A stretch of DNA of 64,000 bases, taken from contig JBBHKE010001902.1 in the NCBI GenBank assembly GCA_037447655.1, positions 413,622 through 477,621 on the forward strand, given 5' to 3'. Below are positions 22,207 to 33,774 of this stretch, in pieces; positions within the stretch are counted from its first letter, which is position 1; the number at the start of each line of letters is the position of its first letter. The translations under genes and the position numbers were made by a program. The notes beneath the pieces are model-generated. The model was given only the letters and a program-made list of their open reading frames with translations. It did no database searches and had not been told where the DNA came from. The DNA is from Zygnema cylindricum (taxonomy: Eukaryota; Streptophyta; Zygnematophyceae; Zygnematales; Zygnemataceae).

Positions 22207-22387
22207 AATATCTGTGTATAAGTCGCAGGGCCAACGGTTCAATTTTCTAACTGTAAATATTGAACTATTTTTACAGTTGGACTGTCCGGGTTTAGGTGTG
22301 AATAAAAGAGCGTCTTTTAGGTTGTGTTTCACTCCCACAATTTTGTTTTTTCAATTTTTTCGCTTAAACAATATATTTTTTTTTTAA

Positions 22388-23458
22388 ATGGAGGGCGGCC
22401 AACGACCATTCAAACGAGCGCGCTCTGCCATTCCGAGGCGATTTCGTCCACTACCAACGGCAACCGTGATGGGGGGTGACATACATGGAGGGGAGAACTT
22501 AGAGAGAGAAAGGGGTGCAACCAAAGGACTGTTAGGGAATAGGGTGGAACAAGAAGAGGGCGGTAGGGAAAGGGTTAGAATTGAGTTGGTTTTGAGGGAG
22601 GGGGAAGAATCGAGTGTTGACATAGATGATATGGAGGAAACTGAGGTTGTGGGGAGGGAAGGGACGGGAACGGAGAGGGTAGTAAGGGGAAGTGTGTCGG
22701 AAGGGGATTTACCAAATGAAGGGATTAGAGCGGACGAAGAAGGTGTCCGCGAAGTAGAAGAGGGTAAGGAGGTAAACGAGGAATACGAACCCTCACAAAC
22801 TGCGTTGGACGAGCCTATTGAGGAAGGGGAAGAGCCTACGGAAGAGGAGGAAGAACCGGAAGAAACCGAATCGTTGGACATTCCGATCGCAAGATACGAC
22901 GACAATCCCTCAACCTCGGATCAGCAATCTTCGGAGAGCTCCGAGAGACGCATGGAAGAAGAGTATGGAGACGACGACGAGGTTGTTGCTTATCCACCAT
23001 CAACGAATCGTGATAGAGCTCTCGTGGCGGTATAAGTACCTCAAATTCCGGCCGAGCGTGATGTGGTAATTCGAGAGGAAGAACCCGATTAGTTTTTCCC
23101 GCCTCCAGTCGAAGGTGAGGCCATGGATGGCTTCCGACCGACGGCTGCCCATTACATCCCGGTCGAGGAATGGCCGGACTATTGGCGTTACCGGGAGGCG
23201 AGGCCTATTGACCGGTGGTTCAACCCCGTCCCAGAAATTCCAACGCTTCCGAAATGTGAAAGTGAGGCGTACAAATCTTTGGGAAATTCCGAGGGTCCCA
23301 CATGTTGATGAGCCCCCTCCACCACCGGAAGTAGACCAATTGAGGAATGAAGTTCAAAATCTCCATCGCCGTTTGGAGGCGCAAGAAATAGCGATGATAA
23401 CGGTTCGTCGCTTAATTAATAATTTAATTCGAGAGCTTACTGCCATTTGGCGATGTTG
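22388..23458 (+). pseudogene. Broken acidic/coiled-coil ORF inside the transposase's first intron
   Basis: ATG 22388 opens 215 codons of a protein with a basic start (RPFKRARSAIPRRFRP) and then long Glu/Asp-rich stretches. After TAA at 23033 and one more stop at 23090 the same frame continues as PVEGEAMDGFRPTAAHYIPV and RPIDRWFNPVPEIP. A frame change near 23290 leads to PHVDEPPPPPEVDQLRNEVQ and a heptad-like coiled coil that ends at 23458. The codon bias and continuity of sense indicate one former protein of about 350 residues. It is not recognised. Its place between GCGACGAC hairpins suggests either a second gene of the same transposon or a nested element of its own. Confidence 0.6.
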
Positions 23459-25792
23459 ATGGGAGATGACGAGGGTCAATTTCGTGTACTTCATTCAAAG
23501 GAGAGGTACCCAAATTTAGCCCTCAGCCTACATTGGGTGCCACAATATTTTGTTTTTTTTTTTTTTTTTATTCATGCAAGTGTGAATTTAGTATTTCTCT
23601 CCCTTTTTTTCACAAAATGAATTTAAATTCGACTTTAGTCGTCTATTTGGTATTTATGATATCGCCATTGTGTTTGCTATTCATCTTTCCCGGCTTAACG
23701 ACGACACAAGGTCGTCGCTGGTTCGTCAGCGAAGTGAAGAATTCTCATTGGTAGTCCGCAACTTACTACGCATCAACAATTGTTAAATAAAAATGTAATT
23801 TTGCAGATATAACGACGAGTTTCTTTCGTCGCTGAATCTGCGACAGCAAATTTTTGTCGCTGAAAATTGCCGTTTCCTTTTAGAGTCGTTTCATTTATTT
23901 ATACGACTTTCCATTCAGGAATCTGATTAATACTTTTGACATTGTTTATTGTTTACAGGATACCAAAAGGCCAAGCGATGGTGGGTAGAGAGGAGGTCCA
24001 CGCTTGACGGAATACGAGAGACAACCCGTACGTTTTCTACTTCTAGTTTTGGGACGAGATCGGTGGCGGTTACCAAGGCTTTGCCGGGACGAGGAAGGAA
24101 GGAAGCCGCTTGGGTCACGGTTATACACGAGGAGTTACTTTCGGATTTCGAACGTTTTAAGAAAGTGGGTATGAAGATGTCCACCACAATTCTCGGGGAC
24201 ATCGCTAAGGACATAATAAGAGAAAGGAGGAAAGAGTACGGCCCGGAATGGTTCAACAAGGACGGGTCGGAAATACATCCAATCATAAATAAAAGGTGGG
24301 TGCAGAGGTGTCAAGAGAAGCACAACATCGTTGTGCGTGCACAAAAGGGGAAACTACAATGTAGTCCCGAGAAAGAGGAATACATTGAGCTTACCGTAGC
24401 CTTCCACATGGGCGTTCTAAAGCGGGGGTTTGAATCCGGTGAGTTTCTTTACCAATATAGTTTAATGACGTTTCATTTATTTAGTGTATTGTTTTCGTTT
24501 TAAACCATACTTGACGGCGTAAACCCAAAATAACTACATTTGTTTTGGCTTGGCGGCGAATGTATAACAGGACTTTTCAACGAAGACCTCATGGAAAACA
24601 TGGATGAAACTCGCATGATAGTCAACACCGATAATGGAAAAACTTTGGAGTTTAGAGGGGACGAAGTGGTGAAATACGCTGATGTTGCCGGAAGAGGCGA
24701 GTTCATGACTCTCATGGTGCGACTAAGTGGAGGGATGAACGCTCGTATCGAGAACCCAATGATAATTTTTGCAAATCGAGCAAGAAGTTACCCGATACAA
24801 GGTTTACTGGACAACGTCCCCGGTGTGTTTTTTCTCTCTCATTTAATGTTTTCATTTTATGTATTATGTCTTCTTGGCTTTGATGGACATTTATCTATTT
24901 TTCTCTAACCATATGTTTGTGTTTAATATTTTTGTGTATATCTCTTTACCTAGCTCTAACATACCTCCTCTTCCCTTCTCCTACTACAAAATATGAGTTT
25001 TTTTCTTCTTTAACACTCTGATTTCTCTTATCTAAAGTAATGACTCATATTTTAAGGTTTATATGGTACACGTAGCTTACTTTCCCTATAATGCATATGT
25101 AAGCAAGCATTTCAAAATGATAATTTTTTTCCCTTTGTTTGAGTAATATATATATTTGCATGTGTTTGTTACCGGACCGGTCCGAATGGGTGGAATGATA
25201 AAATGGTGTTCCCACAATGGGTCGAAGAGGCAAGGTCTTACCAAGGGGATCGAGATGGATGTCAAAAAAATATATTTCTGGACAACTGCGGTGGTCACAA
25301 CACGTCCGACGAGTTGGAGCGAGTTCTAGAGGCCAAGAACACCGTGTTACACTATTTTCCACCTAATGCAACACATCTTGTTCAACCGGCTTACTCCTTC
25401 GTGATTTCCAAAATCAAGGACGTGTGGAGTCGCATTTGGGATAGTTGGAAGGCGAAAGGAATGAGAACGGTCAATGGGCTAAACCTTCTAGCCATGGATG
25501 GTCCGGTAAATTGGTTGGACCTGGTAAAGCGTTTTTTTTTAAATTGGCGAGGGACTCCATCCGAGAGGTCAATGCGATGAGAGACAAAAAAGGAATGAGT
25601 TATGCGAGAAAAGCCATGATTCAATGTGGCTTGTCTCTACGCGACGGAAAGTGGGATGAAGACATGCTCACACAACAACTGCAAGGTATAATCAGCAAAT
25701 ATCGCAACCACTTCGAAGGCGAAGCTGTGGAACCTCCATGCCCGAGGGCAAGGGAATTCCTCCAAAATATTGAAGATGATGACAGTCAATAA

Positions 25793-26195
25793 GACAACAT
25801 TTTCAATGAGGGAGGGATGAGCGGCAACGAGTTTTAAACATAATACTTGATTGTTTTTTTTTTAATATATATTAGTTTGGGGTTGGTAGTTTAATTATAG
25901 TGAAAGAATAGTAGTTAAATTGGTGCCAGATAAATGTAGACAGTTCAAGGAGTCCAGTATTATTTGACTTCTTAGGATAGAGCAGACTTCGTATGTGTGT
26001 ATGGTCTTTTATATGGGAAAATATGATTTTGTTTTTTATGAAATAAAAAACCCTTGTATGTCGTGGAATTCGATATATGATACAAAAATGTCATGTATTT
26101 ACCTTCAACTGTTGTTATTGTGGTGTTGAACATTCCAGTGTGCTTGTATAATTGAAATTTATATTTTGTTGCAGTTTACAACATACCCTAATCAG
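25793..26195. other. 3' flank of the transposase gene
   Basis: AT-rich, non-coding, no polyadenylation signal that I would assert. No terminal inverted repeat pair for the whole element could be identified with confidence. Confidence 0.4.
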
Positions 26196-26740
26196 CGACG
26201 ACTATGCTTCGTCGTTTGTTGATCCTCCTCGGAAATTTTTTAGTGCTTATTTTTATAAACACCATATTCATCGAACTGAATAATGGTTGCTCTTGCAGCG
26301 ACGATAATTTGTCGTCGTATGACACTAATTTAGCGGCGAAAAAACATTATTATCATAACCGACAAAGCAGAGGCTATGTCGTTGCTAAATTCCATTTAGC
26401 GACGACAAAACATCGTCATCATATCTCAGAAAAAAAAGTATGTTTTGTCGATAGAAGGAATTTCAGCGACAGACACTAATATAGCGACGAAAAAACATTT
26501 TTATCATAGCTGACAAAGCAGAGGCTATGTCGTCGCTAAATGGAATTTAGCGACGACACAACATCTCTATCATTTTTGAAAAAGTAAAGTATGTTTTGTC
26601 GCTAGAAGGAATTTCAGCGACAAAACAACGTTCTCACCATCTCCGACAAAGCAGAGTCTGTCGTCGCTGAATTCAATCATGGAACCATTTGTGGAAACCT
26701 TTCAGTGCCGAGGTTGTTTCGTCGCTGATTCAAACAGTTT
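26196..26740. repeat. GCGACGAC palindrome array with tandem 130-150 bp units
   Basis: Tandem units start with GACAAAGCAGAG at 26361, 26512 and 26644. Each contains inverted pairs of GTCGTCGCTAAAT and ATTTAGCGACGAC; the pair at 26528-26558 is a perfect hairpin with 14-bp arms and a 3-base loop. Subterminal arrays of short inverted motifs are typical transposase-binding regions, so this is likely the 3' subterminal region of the element. That link is inferred from the shared motif. Confidence 0.75.
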
Positions 26741-27845
26741 GAGTTTTTAAATTACATGGATATAAATTTTATTGTGATCAAATAACATCCTTAATCCTAT
26801 GTCGAAAATCTCATTTTCGCTAGACTAAAACCATTAATACAGTAGTGAAAATCAAACCAAAATATTTCATGCAGGAAAATCAAAGATGAAGAAAAATATG
26901 CGGTATGAAGTAAAAAATACAAATAAAAATCATATTTCGAGCATATACAGATGTCCACAACGAAAATATGCAAGTTACATGAAATATATTTTAATGCGAT
27001 AATATCAACGAAACAACATGAAAGCAATTATAAAACACACAATGAATAGAAAATACACCAAAAGTTGACACAAATACGAGCATTCATTAAAACAATGGGA
27101 AAAGAAATACGTCAATTTTATATTTCATGGTAAACTCTGTTTACAATGTTGAACTACAACAAATAAATAACTAAGGCCTATTAATCTGCAGTAGTCAACA
27201 AAGCTCTAAATAGTCATGAAGTATTAACGTTTCTGCTTGTAAGTAGGAAATCCTCTAAAAATAATTTTAAAAACCTTCATATTCTACACACACTAACTAA
27301 GTATCCCCGATCCGTGATAACAAATAAAGATCCATGGAAAGCTCCTAACGGTATACTCCATGCGCCTTCGTACGGTCCAATACCTTCAACATGATATTTT
27401 ATTCTTCCCTATATCGCATGTTTCCGTGGGGTGCTGTATAATACAACCGGTCGTCGGATATATCCTCATCATCGATGACATATCATAATACATAAGAAAA
27501 AATATATATAATAAATTAGTACGGGGTAGGTGGATTTGTAAAATATTACGTGAAAGAGAAGAAGAACAAAGAGTGACACAGAACGAAAACCAGAATAACA
27601 TAGGAAAAAAACCACTCTGAAAGAAAAGCAAAGAAAGGATATGAAACAGAAAGAGGGAGAGAGTGAAACTGGAAAGAAGTGAACAACAGAAAGGGGTAGG
27701 GAGGGTTAATGGGAAGAAATATGGGAGATGGAGAATTCGTAGAGAGAGAGATTAAAGGATAGAGAGGAAGAGAAAATGAAGGGGGAAGAACAAAGAGGTA
27801 GAGAGTGCAAGAGAGATGATTCAACATGTTGGGCTGCGCACTTAC
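26741..27845. other. Non-coding stretch, nothing recognised
   Basis: AT-rich DNA that becomes purine-rich from 27545 to 27820 (GAAAGAGGGAGAGAG-like). The minus-strand frames through the purine tract are low complexity. Confidence 0.4.
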
Positions 27846-28036
27846 CAATGATTTCACAATAATCCCGGAAATACATAGCGACGATGTTGGCTCGACCTCT
27901 ATTGTTGTTCCTCCATATTACGTTCCAAACGCTTGCCACTGTAAACCATAGAGGGAGCCATAGTCTACTGGATGCCGCTAGGTTAAAGCTGGCGGCGGGG
28001 CGATGACACGCATCCTGCCAAAAAAATGGCGACGTC
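27846..28036 (-). CDS. Orphan exon candidate, function unknown
   Basis: On the minus strand a 191-base open segment lies between a good acceptor (TTTTTACAG/GACG) and a good donor (ATTG/GTAAGT). It is locally GC-richer than its surroundings. It would encode a piece including CHRPAASFNLAASSRLWLPL and NIVAMYFRDYCEIIG, which I do not recognise. No partner exon was found, so it may belong to a gene with long introns or be chance. Confidence 0.3.
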
Positions 28037-28679
28037 CTGTAAAAATGCATATGCGAGATTGAAAAGCATGCCGTCAAAAAACAAGGATGTGGTTGAGATT
28101 TGTTTGACCACAAAATCCATTTTTTGTGTTCTGTCTGCATATGCCGCTAGATTGTACTAATTCTCGTTTTCAAGGCGCCACGTTTTTTCAATTCTAAATT
28201 TTGTAAATTCACTCTAATATGTACACAATATGACACTAATTTGTTGTTGTTTTTTGAAAAATAACCCATTGTAGAATAAAACATAACTCTAATATGCGTC
28301 TCTTTCGTTTAAAGGTATGGTATTACCATTATGTACCCTCAAAAACCCTTTAATAATGTAAACATGTATAACCCTAATCTCGCAGGATCAGAAATAGAGT
28401 TAAAGGGGCACCGTATTAGACTTAGCTTTCTTCAACTATCAACATGTGTAAGTGTGCAACACTGCGTTTATGTACCATGGACAGTTTTTAGCATGTACAC
28501 GCGTTATCAGTTCACACCAACACACACAAAAACGTACTTCTAAATGTATGCGAACGCCTGTTTTGGAATTTGTATTCCGTTATTTTCTAAGCGCAGCTCT
28601 GTATGCGACCGACATAAGTTAACCAGAATTTCTATACGGATGTCGGTAACGAAGTACACTGTTGTACGAACAAACAACC
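28037..28679. other. Non-coding stretch, possible left part of a D element
   Basis: AT-rich DNA with CTCTAAT/ACTCTAATATG repeats resembling D interiors, but no left terminus was found. Confidence 0.35.
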
Positions 28680-28854
28680 TCCGTACACCACACTATTAAT
28701 AAACACAGTACGGTCACACCATTGACTCTAATTTACAAGAACCGTATTTAACGTCAAAGATAAATTAGATTCAATCACTGTATTTCGGGTATCAATGTCA
28801 AAATTTTGGGGTGCCGATATAGCGTACATAAGGCTAATAACGATTCACGGTGTA
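28680..28854. mobile_element. Right part of a family D element
   Basis: Parallels 52358-52524 (CCGTACACCACA at the start, GGGGTGCCGATA near the end) and finishes with CTAATAACGATTCACGGTGTA. The left end is not identified. Confidence 0.65.
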
Positions 28855-29267
28855 GTGTTGGGTATCGGGTGATATCATATCGCGATAACTTCAATATTCG
28901 ATATATCGAATATCGATTGGTTAGGGTCCTCGATATATCATACCGGGACCAACATTAATTATCGCGATATATTTGGTAAAAAGTGGGTGTCCGTACAGAG
29001 CCAGTACGGAAAATCCTACCGAAATTTGTACAGAAAATAGTACAGAAAATCGTACCCCCCCCCCACCCCACACTGAGCGTGCGCCATCAAGGGGGGGGGT
29101 TGAGAATAATTTGAAAAAAAACTAATAATAATAAGAAATACTTGTATATATCGTAAAAGATATCGTGATAAGTAGCTTCTCGACATATAGAAGCGATATA
29201 TCGAATATCAGGTACCTAAAATACAATATATATCGAATATCGGCAATAGGTCCTCGATACCCAACAC
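28855..29267. mobile_element. Family F miniature element, 413 bp
   Basis: GTGTTGGGTATCGGG at the left and CTCGATACCCAACAC at the right, with TA on both sides (28853-28854, 29268-29269). CGATATATCG palindromes lie next to both ends. As with the first F copy, its left TA is the end of a D element. A run of C and G (CCCCCCCCCACCCCACAC, then GGGGGGGGGG) lies in the centre near 29060-29100. Confidence 0.85.
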
Positions 29268-29885
29268 TAGTGTGTACGACATTTTTAAAGCATCACTTTA
29301 AGCATTGGATAAAAAACTAAGGGCCCCGAATACAATAAGCATTTTTAAATTAAATCTTTTACATGAAACTTGCACCTTCTTATGCAGAGAAAAATTGTAC
29401 TGTTAAATTGAAGTCTTAAAAAGAATTAAAATCTTAAATGACGACGAAAAACTAAAGAAAATTCATTTTTTTCCCCATTTACAAAAAAAAACACAGAACA
29501 ATCTCTCCAAAACTTTCCCTAACTAAAATTATGATTTTTTAACAATTTTTGTTTTGTATTGGGTATAATTACAAACATGTGCTATTTAACATTTTTTTAT
29601 ATTTATAATCGTGATTTTTGTTATATTTTATTGTTTTTTTAGTACAAGTAAATCGACGCTCGTTACACAGGCCTGTCCAATTTATCATACCTGTTTTCTA
29701 TCCTCTTTTTTCATGCCCATTTTTTAGTTTATCATGCCCGTTTTTCATGCTCTTTTTTCATGCCCGTTTTTCAGGCCCGTTACAGAAAACGAACACCCGT
29801 ACTTTTTCCTTGGATGGTCCCGTGGATGGTCCCGTACCTGTGGATGGTCCCGTATCTTTTACTGTAGTCAGTCGTTTGTAGAATC
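29268..29885. repeat. AT-rich DNA with small pyrimidine repeats
   Basis: Contains repeats of CATGCCCGTTTTTCATG-like units (about 29690-29780) and three copies of TGGATGGTCCCGT (29814-29856). No gene is supported. Confidence 0.6.
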
Positions 29886-29886
29886 A

Positions 29887-30136
29887 GTTGACGGCAACGT
29901 TACATTGTGCCAGCGGTACGGCGGTCTATCAACGTAACATTGTGCGAGCGGCACGGCGGTTTGTCCTGCGAGTGACGGCAACGTTACATTGTGTCGGCGG
30001 TACGGCGGTTTGTACAATGACCGACGGCAGCGTAACATTGTGCCAGCGGTACGGCGGTCTGTCAACGTAACATTGTGCCAGCGGTACGGTAGTAGTTTAT
30101 ACTGTGACGGACGACAACGTTACATTGTGCCAGCGT
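29887..30136. repeat. Minisatellite with CAACGTTACATTGTGCCAGCG units
   Basis: About six or seven copies of a block containing AACGTTACATTGTGCCAGCG then GTACGGCGGT, arranged with spacing that alternates between about 38 and 66 bases. The block is GC-rich against very AT-rich neighbours, and its open frames merely repeat it. Confidence 0.85.
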
Positions 30137-30337
30137 AAAATTTTGTTTCTTTCTCTTTCATTGTTAATGGATCGTTATATATACACACACTTTTATATTC
30201 ATGTGCATGCTTTATACGTTAATTTTATTATAACTATTACTCAGAATGTTTTATTCTTACGTCTTATTAGCTTTTATTATTATTCATGATTACTTGTAAT
30301 TGTTTATTGTTACCAATAAATCTTATTTATACTATAT

Positions 30338-30384
<47 letters not shown>

Positions 30385-31029
30385 TATCTTTTATATGTGT
30401 ATATTTTTGTTTATTACTACTCATTAGTATTTAAAATGTTGATATTTTTTTATTGATAATTATTTTTTATTATTTTTTTGGTTATTATTTTTTCCATTGT
30501 TTTTAAGCATTATTAATAAATCGTTATGTATATTTACAGTTTGAATTCAATACAATTTTCATAACAAATCCATTCCTAAGTCCACACCGCATTAAAGATC
30601 CTTAATATTAAGATTAAGGATTAATATATATTAAAATATATCCCATCAACCTCTTTAACTTATTCGGATAACTCTTTTTAATTTCCAACTTGTTAACTTG
30701 CGACGAGTTTGTGAACCTTTGCCTCCAAAAGTCAATTTTCAGCGTGGGTATCCACACTAATTACGTGCTTCTTCTAAGAATGTACATTTTTTTGTCTTTT
30801 TGTTAGATTCTCCCAGCGATGCTTTCAACAGCCGACTTGCCTGGGTGCTTAATTGAGGTGGGGAGGAGAGGGAGAGGGGGGTGGAGGGAGGGAAGGAGAT
30901 AAAGGGAGAGACGGGGGGAAGTGAGAGACCGTTGCCTGTTTTATAGAGGAGAAGGGGAAAGGAGAAAGAGGGGAGGAGTAGAAAGGACTTGAAATTTTCT
31001 ATTTTAACCTCTTTATTTCTCGTAAATTT
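30137..31029. repeat. AT-rich DNA with a TA microsatellite
   Basis: A TA dinucleotide run spans about 30333-30381. The purine-rich tract 30855-30985 is low complexity. Nothing else is recognised. Confidence 0.7.
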
Positions 31030-31480
31030 TTGGCATTTTTTAATATGTTCAATTTTTATTTTTATTTTTTTTTGCATTTCCTTTTTCTTAATTTCCGCTT
31101 TCATTGTTCGCCCTTCATTTATTTATTTTTTGGGCATTTTTGGGCATCTCTCCCTCCACCCCCCTTTCCACCTGCCAGAAAAAAATAAAAAGAAAAGAAA
31201 AAAAATGAATGAAAAACAAAAAAAACACTTCTTAGCATCTGTCAAACGAGCATCTAACCCCCAATTCCCCACTCTACCCCTCCTGCCTCCACAAAGCTCC
31301 ACAATTTACCCCTCTACCCCCTCTTCCCCTCTCCATTTCCCACTCCCTCCCTCTCGCTGCCCTGTCAATATCCTTCCGCCTGTCCCTCCGCTCAAGCAAA
31401 ACTCCTCTCCTTTGCTGCCCCTCCTCCATTTGCTTTCACTTAATCACCGTCTCCCTGTCAAGTCCACTCCCCTTCCCTCC
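31030..31480. repeat. Left copy of a 450-bp duplicated segment
   Basis: Matches 33320-33765 in the same orientation: CATTGTTCGCCCTTCATT, TTTTTGGGCATTTCTCCCTCC-like text and a long pyrimidine-rich part with CTCAAGCAAAACTC are shared. The two copies bracket the first T/C minisatellite. Confidence 0.8.
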
Positions 31481-32019
31481 TCCCCTTCCCTTCCCTCCTC
31501 CCCTCCGCTGGTGCTTCTGCTTGCACTCTCTTGCTCCTCCTCCACTCCCTTGAGTACCACTGGTATCGCCGCCCTCCCTCCCCCCCACGGTGCCGCCGCA
31601 ACTCATTGGAAACTAGAGCCTCCATCCCTCCCTCCCTCCCTCCCTCGGTCCCCCCTTTCCACACCATAGGGGGGGGAGGTGCTTTTCTCCGCCGGATGCG
31701 AGGGGAGGGAGAAGACTTCGTCATCTGCCCCAAAAAAAGAAAAAGAAAAAAAAAATGAAAAAGGAAAAAGAAAGAGAAAAAGAAAAAAAAAAAAAAAATG
31801 AAAAAGGAAAAAGAAAGAGAAAAAGAAAAAAAAAAATTAATAAAATTAGAATTTTTTTAATAAAATGAGAAAAAAAAAATGTACTCGGCAACTCACAAAC
31901 GAGACAATAAAAAGAGGTTTGCTAGGAGTGGGAGGAGGGGAGAGAGGGGGGGAGGAGGGAGGGGGAGGGAAGGAAGAGGGAGGTGAAAAGAGGAATTTAC
32001 AAGAAAAAAAAAATGATAG
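31481..32019. repeat. Pyrimidine- then A/G-rich low-complexity DNA
   Basis: Includes two tandem copies of an about 53-bp unit of GAAAAAGGAAAAAGAAAGAG and A runs (31740-31835), and a GGGAGGAGG tract (31926-31985). No gene. Confidence 0.75.
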
Positions 32020-33278
32020 AAGTACGTCTCTACTTTCCCGATTTCTTCAATTTTTGCGTTTTGATTTTTTGTCTCTACTTTCTCGATTTCTCCGTTTTCT
32101 GCGTTTTCTTTTTTTCTCTACTTTTTTGATTTCTCCGTTTTCTGTGTTTTCTTTCTTTTCTCTAATTTCCCGAATTCTCCGTTTTCTTCGATTTATTTAT
32201 TTTCTCTCCTTTCCCCATTTCTCCGTTTTCTGCGTTTTCGTCCTCTACTTTCCTATTTTCTCCATTTTCTGCATTTTCTTTTTTTACTCTACTTTCTTGA
32301 TTTCTCTTTTCCTGCGTTTTCTTTTTTCTCACTACTTTCCCATTTTCTCCGTTTATTGCGTTTCCTTTTTTTCTCTCCTTCCCGAATTTCTCCATTTTCT
32401 GCGTTTTCTTTCTTTTCTCTACTTTCCCCATTTCTCTACTTTCCCATTTTCTCCATTTTCTGCATTTTCTTTTTTTTCTCTACTTTACTGATTACTTTTT
32501 TTCCTGCGTTTTCTTTTTTCTGGCTACTTTCTCATTTTCTCCTTTTTTTGCGTTTCCTTTTTTCTCTCTACCTTCCCATTTTCTCCGTTTTCTTTTTTTT
32601 CTCTACTTCCCCGATTTCTCCGTTTTCTGCGTTTCCTTTTTTTTCTCTACTTCCCCGATTTTTTGGTTTTATGCGTTTTTATTTTTTTCTCTACTTTCAC
32701 ATTTTCTCTATTTTCTGCGTTTCCTTTTTTTTTCTACTTTCCCACTTACTTTTCTCCGTTTTTTTGTTTCTTCTTTTTTCTCTACTTTCCAGATTTCTCT
32801 GTTTTTTGCGTTTTTCTTTTTTTCTCTACTCTCCCAATTTCTTCAGTTTCTGCGTTTTCATTTTTGTCTCTACTTTCCCCGTTTCTTCAATTTCTGCGTT
32901 TTGCTTTTTTGTCTCTACTTTCTCGATTTCTCCATTTTTTGCGTTTTTCTTTATTTCTCTACTTTTCCGATTTCTCCGTTTTCTGTGTGTTTTTTCTTTT
33001 CTCTACTTTCCCAAATTCTCCGTTTTTTGAGTTTTCTTTCTTTTCTCTACTTTCCCATTTTCTCCATATACTGTGTTTTCTTGTTTTTCTCTACTTTCCT
33101 AAATTCTCTTTTACCTTCGTTTTTTTCTCGCTACTTTCCCATTTTCTCCGTATTTTGCCTTTTCTTTTTTTTTATAACTTCCCCAATTTCTCCGTTTTCT
33201 GCATTTCCTTTATTTTCTCTACTTTTTTGATTTCTCCGTTTTCTGTATTTTTTTTTTTTTTTTCTACTTTCCCTTTAT
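32020..33278. repeat. T/C-rich minisatellite 1, unit about 43-50 bp
   Basis: Repeats of TTTCTCTACTTTCCCGATTT followed by CTCCGTTTTCTGCGTTTTCT. The strand is almost free of A and G over 1.2 kb, so long frames rich in Phe, Ser, Leu and Cys stay open by composition alone. They are not genes. Confidence 0.92.
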
Positions 33279-33288
33279 NNNNNNNNNN
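33279..33288. other. Assembly gap (10 N)
   Basis: Ten undefined bases at the end of minisatellite 1, surrounded by T runs. True length is unknown. Confidence 0.99.
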
Positions 33289-33319
33289 TTTTTTTTTGTT
33301 TTTTTTTCTTAAACTTACT

Positions 33320-33768
33320 TCCCTTTTTTAATATTTTCAATTTTTTTTTTTTTTTTTTTCTTAATTTCCGCATTCATTGTTCGCCCTTCATTCAAATTCT
33401 TTTTTTTGTTTTTTTTTGGCATTTTTGGGCATTTCTCCCTCCACCCTTTATTCCACCTGTCGGAAAAAAATAAAAAAATGAATAAAAAACAAAAAAAAAA
33501 CACCTCTTAGCAAAAATCAAAAAAAAACATCTAACCCCAAATTCCCCACTATACCCCTCGTGCCTTCAAAAAGCTCCGCAATTTACCCCTGTACCCCCTC
33601 TTTCCCCCTCCACTTCCCACTCCCTCTTTCTCGCAGCCCAGGCAATATCCTCTCGCTCGTCCCTCTGCTCAAGCAAAACTCTTCTGCTTGGTTGCCCCTC
33701 CTCCATTTACTTTCATTTGATCATTGTCTCCTTGTCAAGTCCAATCCTTTTCCCTCTGTTGAAAAGAA
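33320..33768. repeat. Right copy of the 450-bp duplicated segment
   Basis: Parallel to 31030-31480; ends where the copia-derived sequence begins. Confidence 0.8.
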
Positions 33769-33774
33769 GTAATT

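Larger units (their letters stand above)
21251..25792 (+). pseudogene. Pogo-like DDE transposase, four exons, inactivated
   Basis: Exons 21251-21623, 23959-24438, 24571-24822 and 25144-25792 join in matching phase (all phase 1) at GT-AG borders. Exon 1 ends in a helix-turn-helix-like region (IRKFPEHFTGVYGT) and exon 2 continues with YQKAKRWWVERRSTL. The catalytic core follows: first Asp in ENMDETRMIVN (exon 3), second in FLDNCGGHN and third expected in FPPNATHLVQPxD (exon 4). This is a DDE_1/pogo-type core that cuts and pastes DNA. It is broken three ways: TAG at 21527-21529 in exon 1, TAC (Tyr) at 25392-25394 where the third Asp should be, and a one-base deficit in the T run 25532-25540, after which the frame moves to KLARDSIREVNAMRDKKG. 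The exon 4 acceptor is weak. An upstream acidic N-terminus may be a real domain; ATG 21530 is an alternative start. Confidence 0.82.

Noticed and set aside
22384-22905. Ser-rich minus-strand frame of 173 codons
   Set aside because: Shadow of the acidic plus-strand ORF (Glu codons read in reverse as Ser/Leu).
32356-33331. Phe/Ser/Leu-rich open frames of over 200 codons
   Set aside because: Products of the T/C minisatellite, open in several frames at once. Not membrane proteins.
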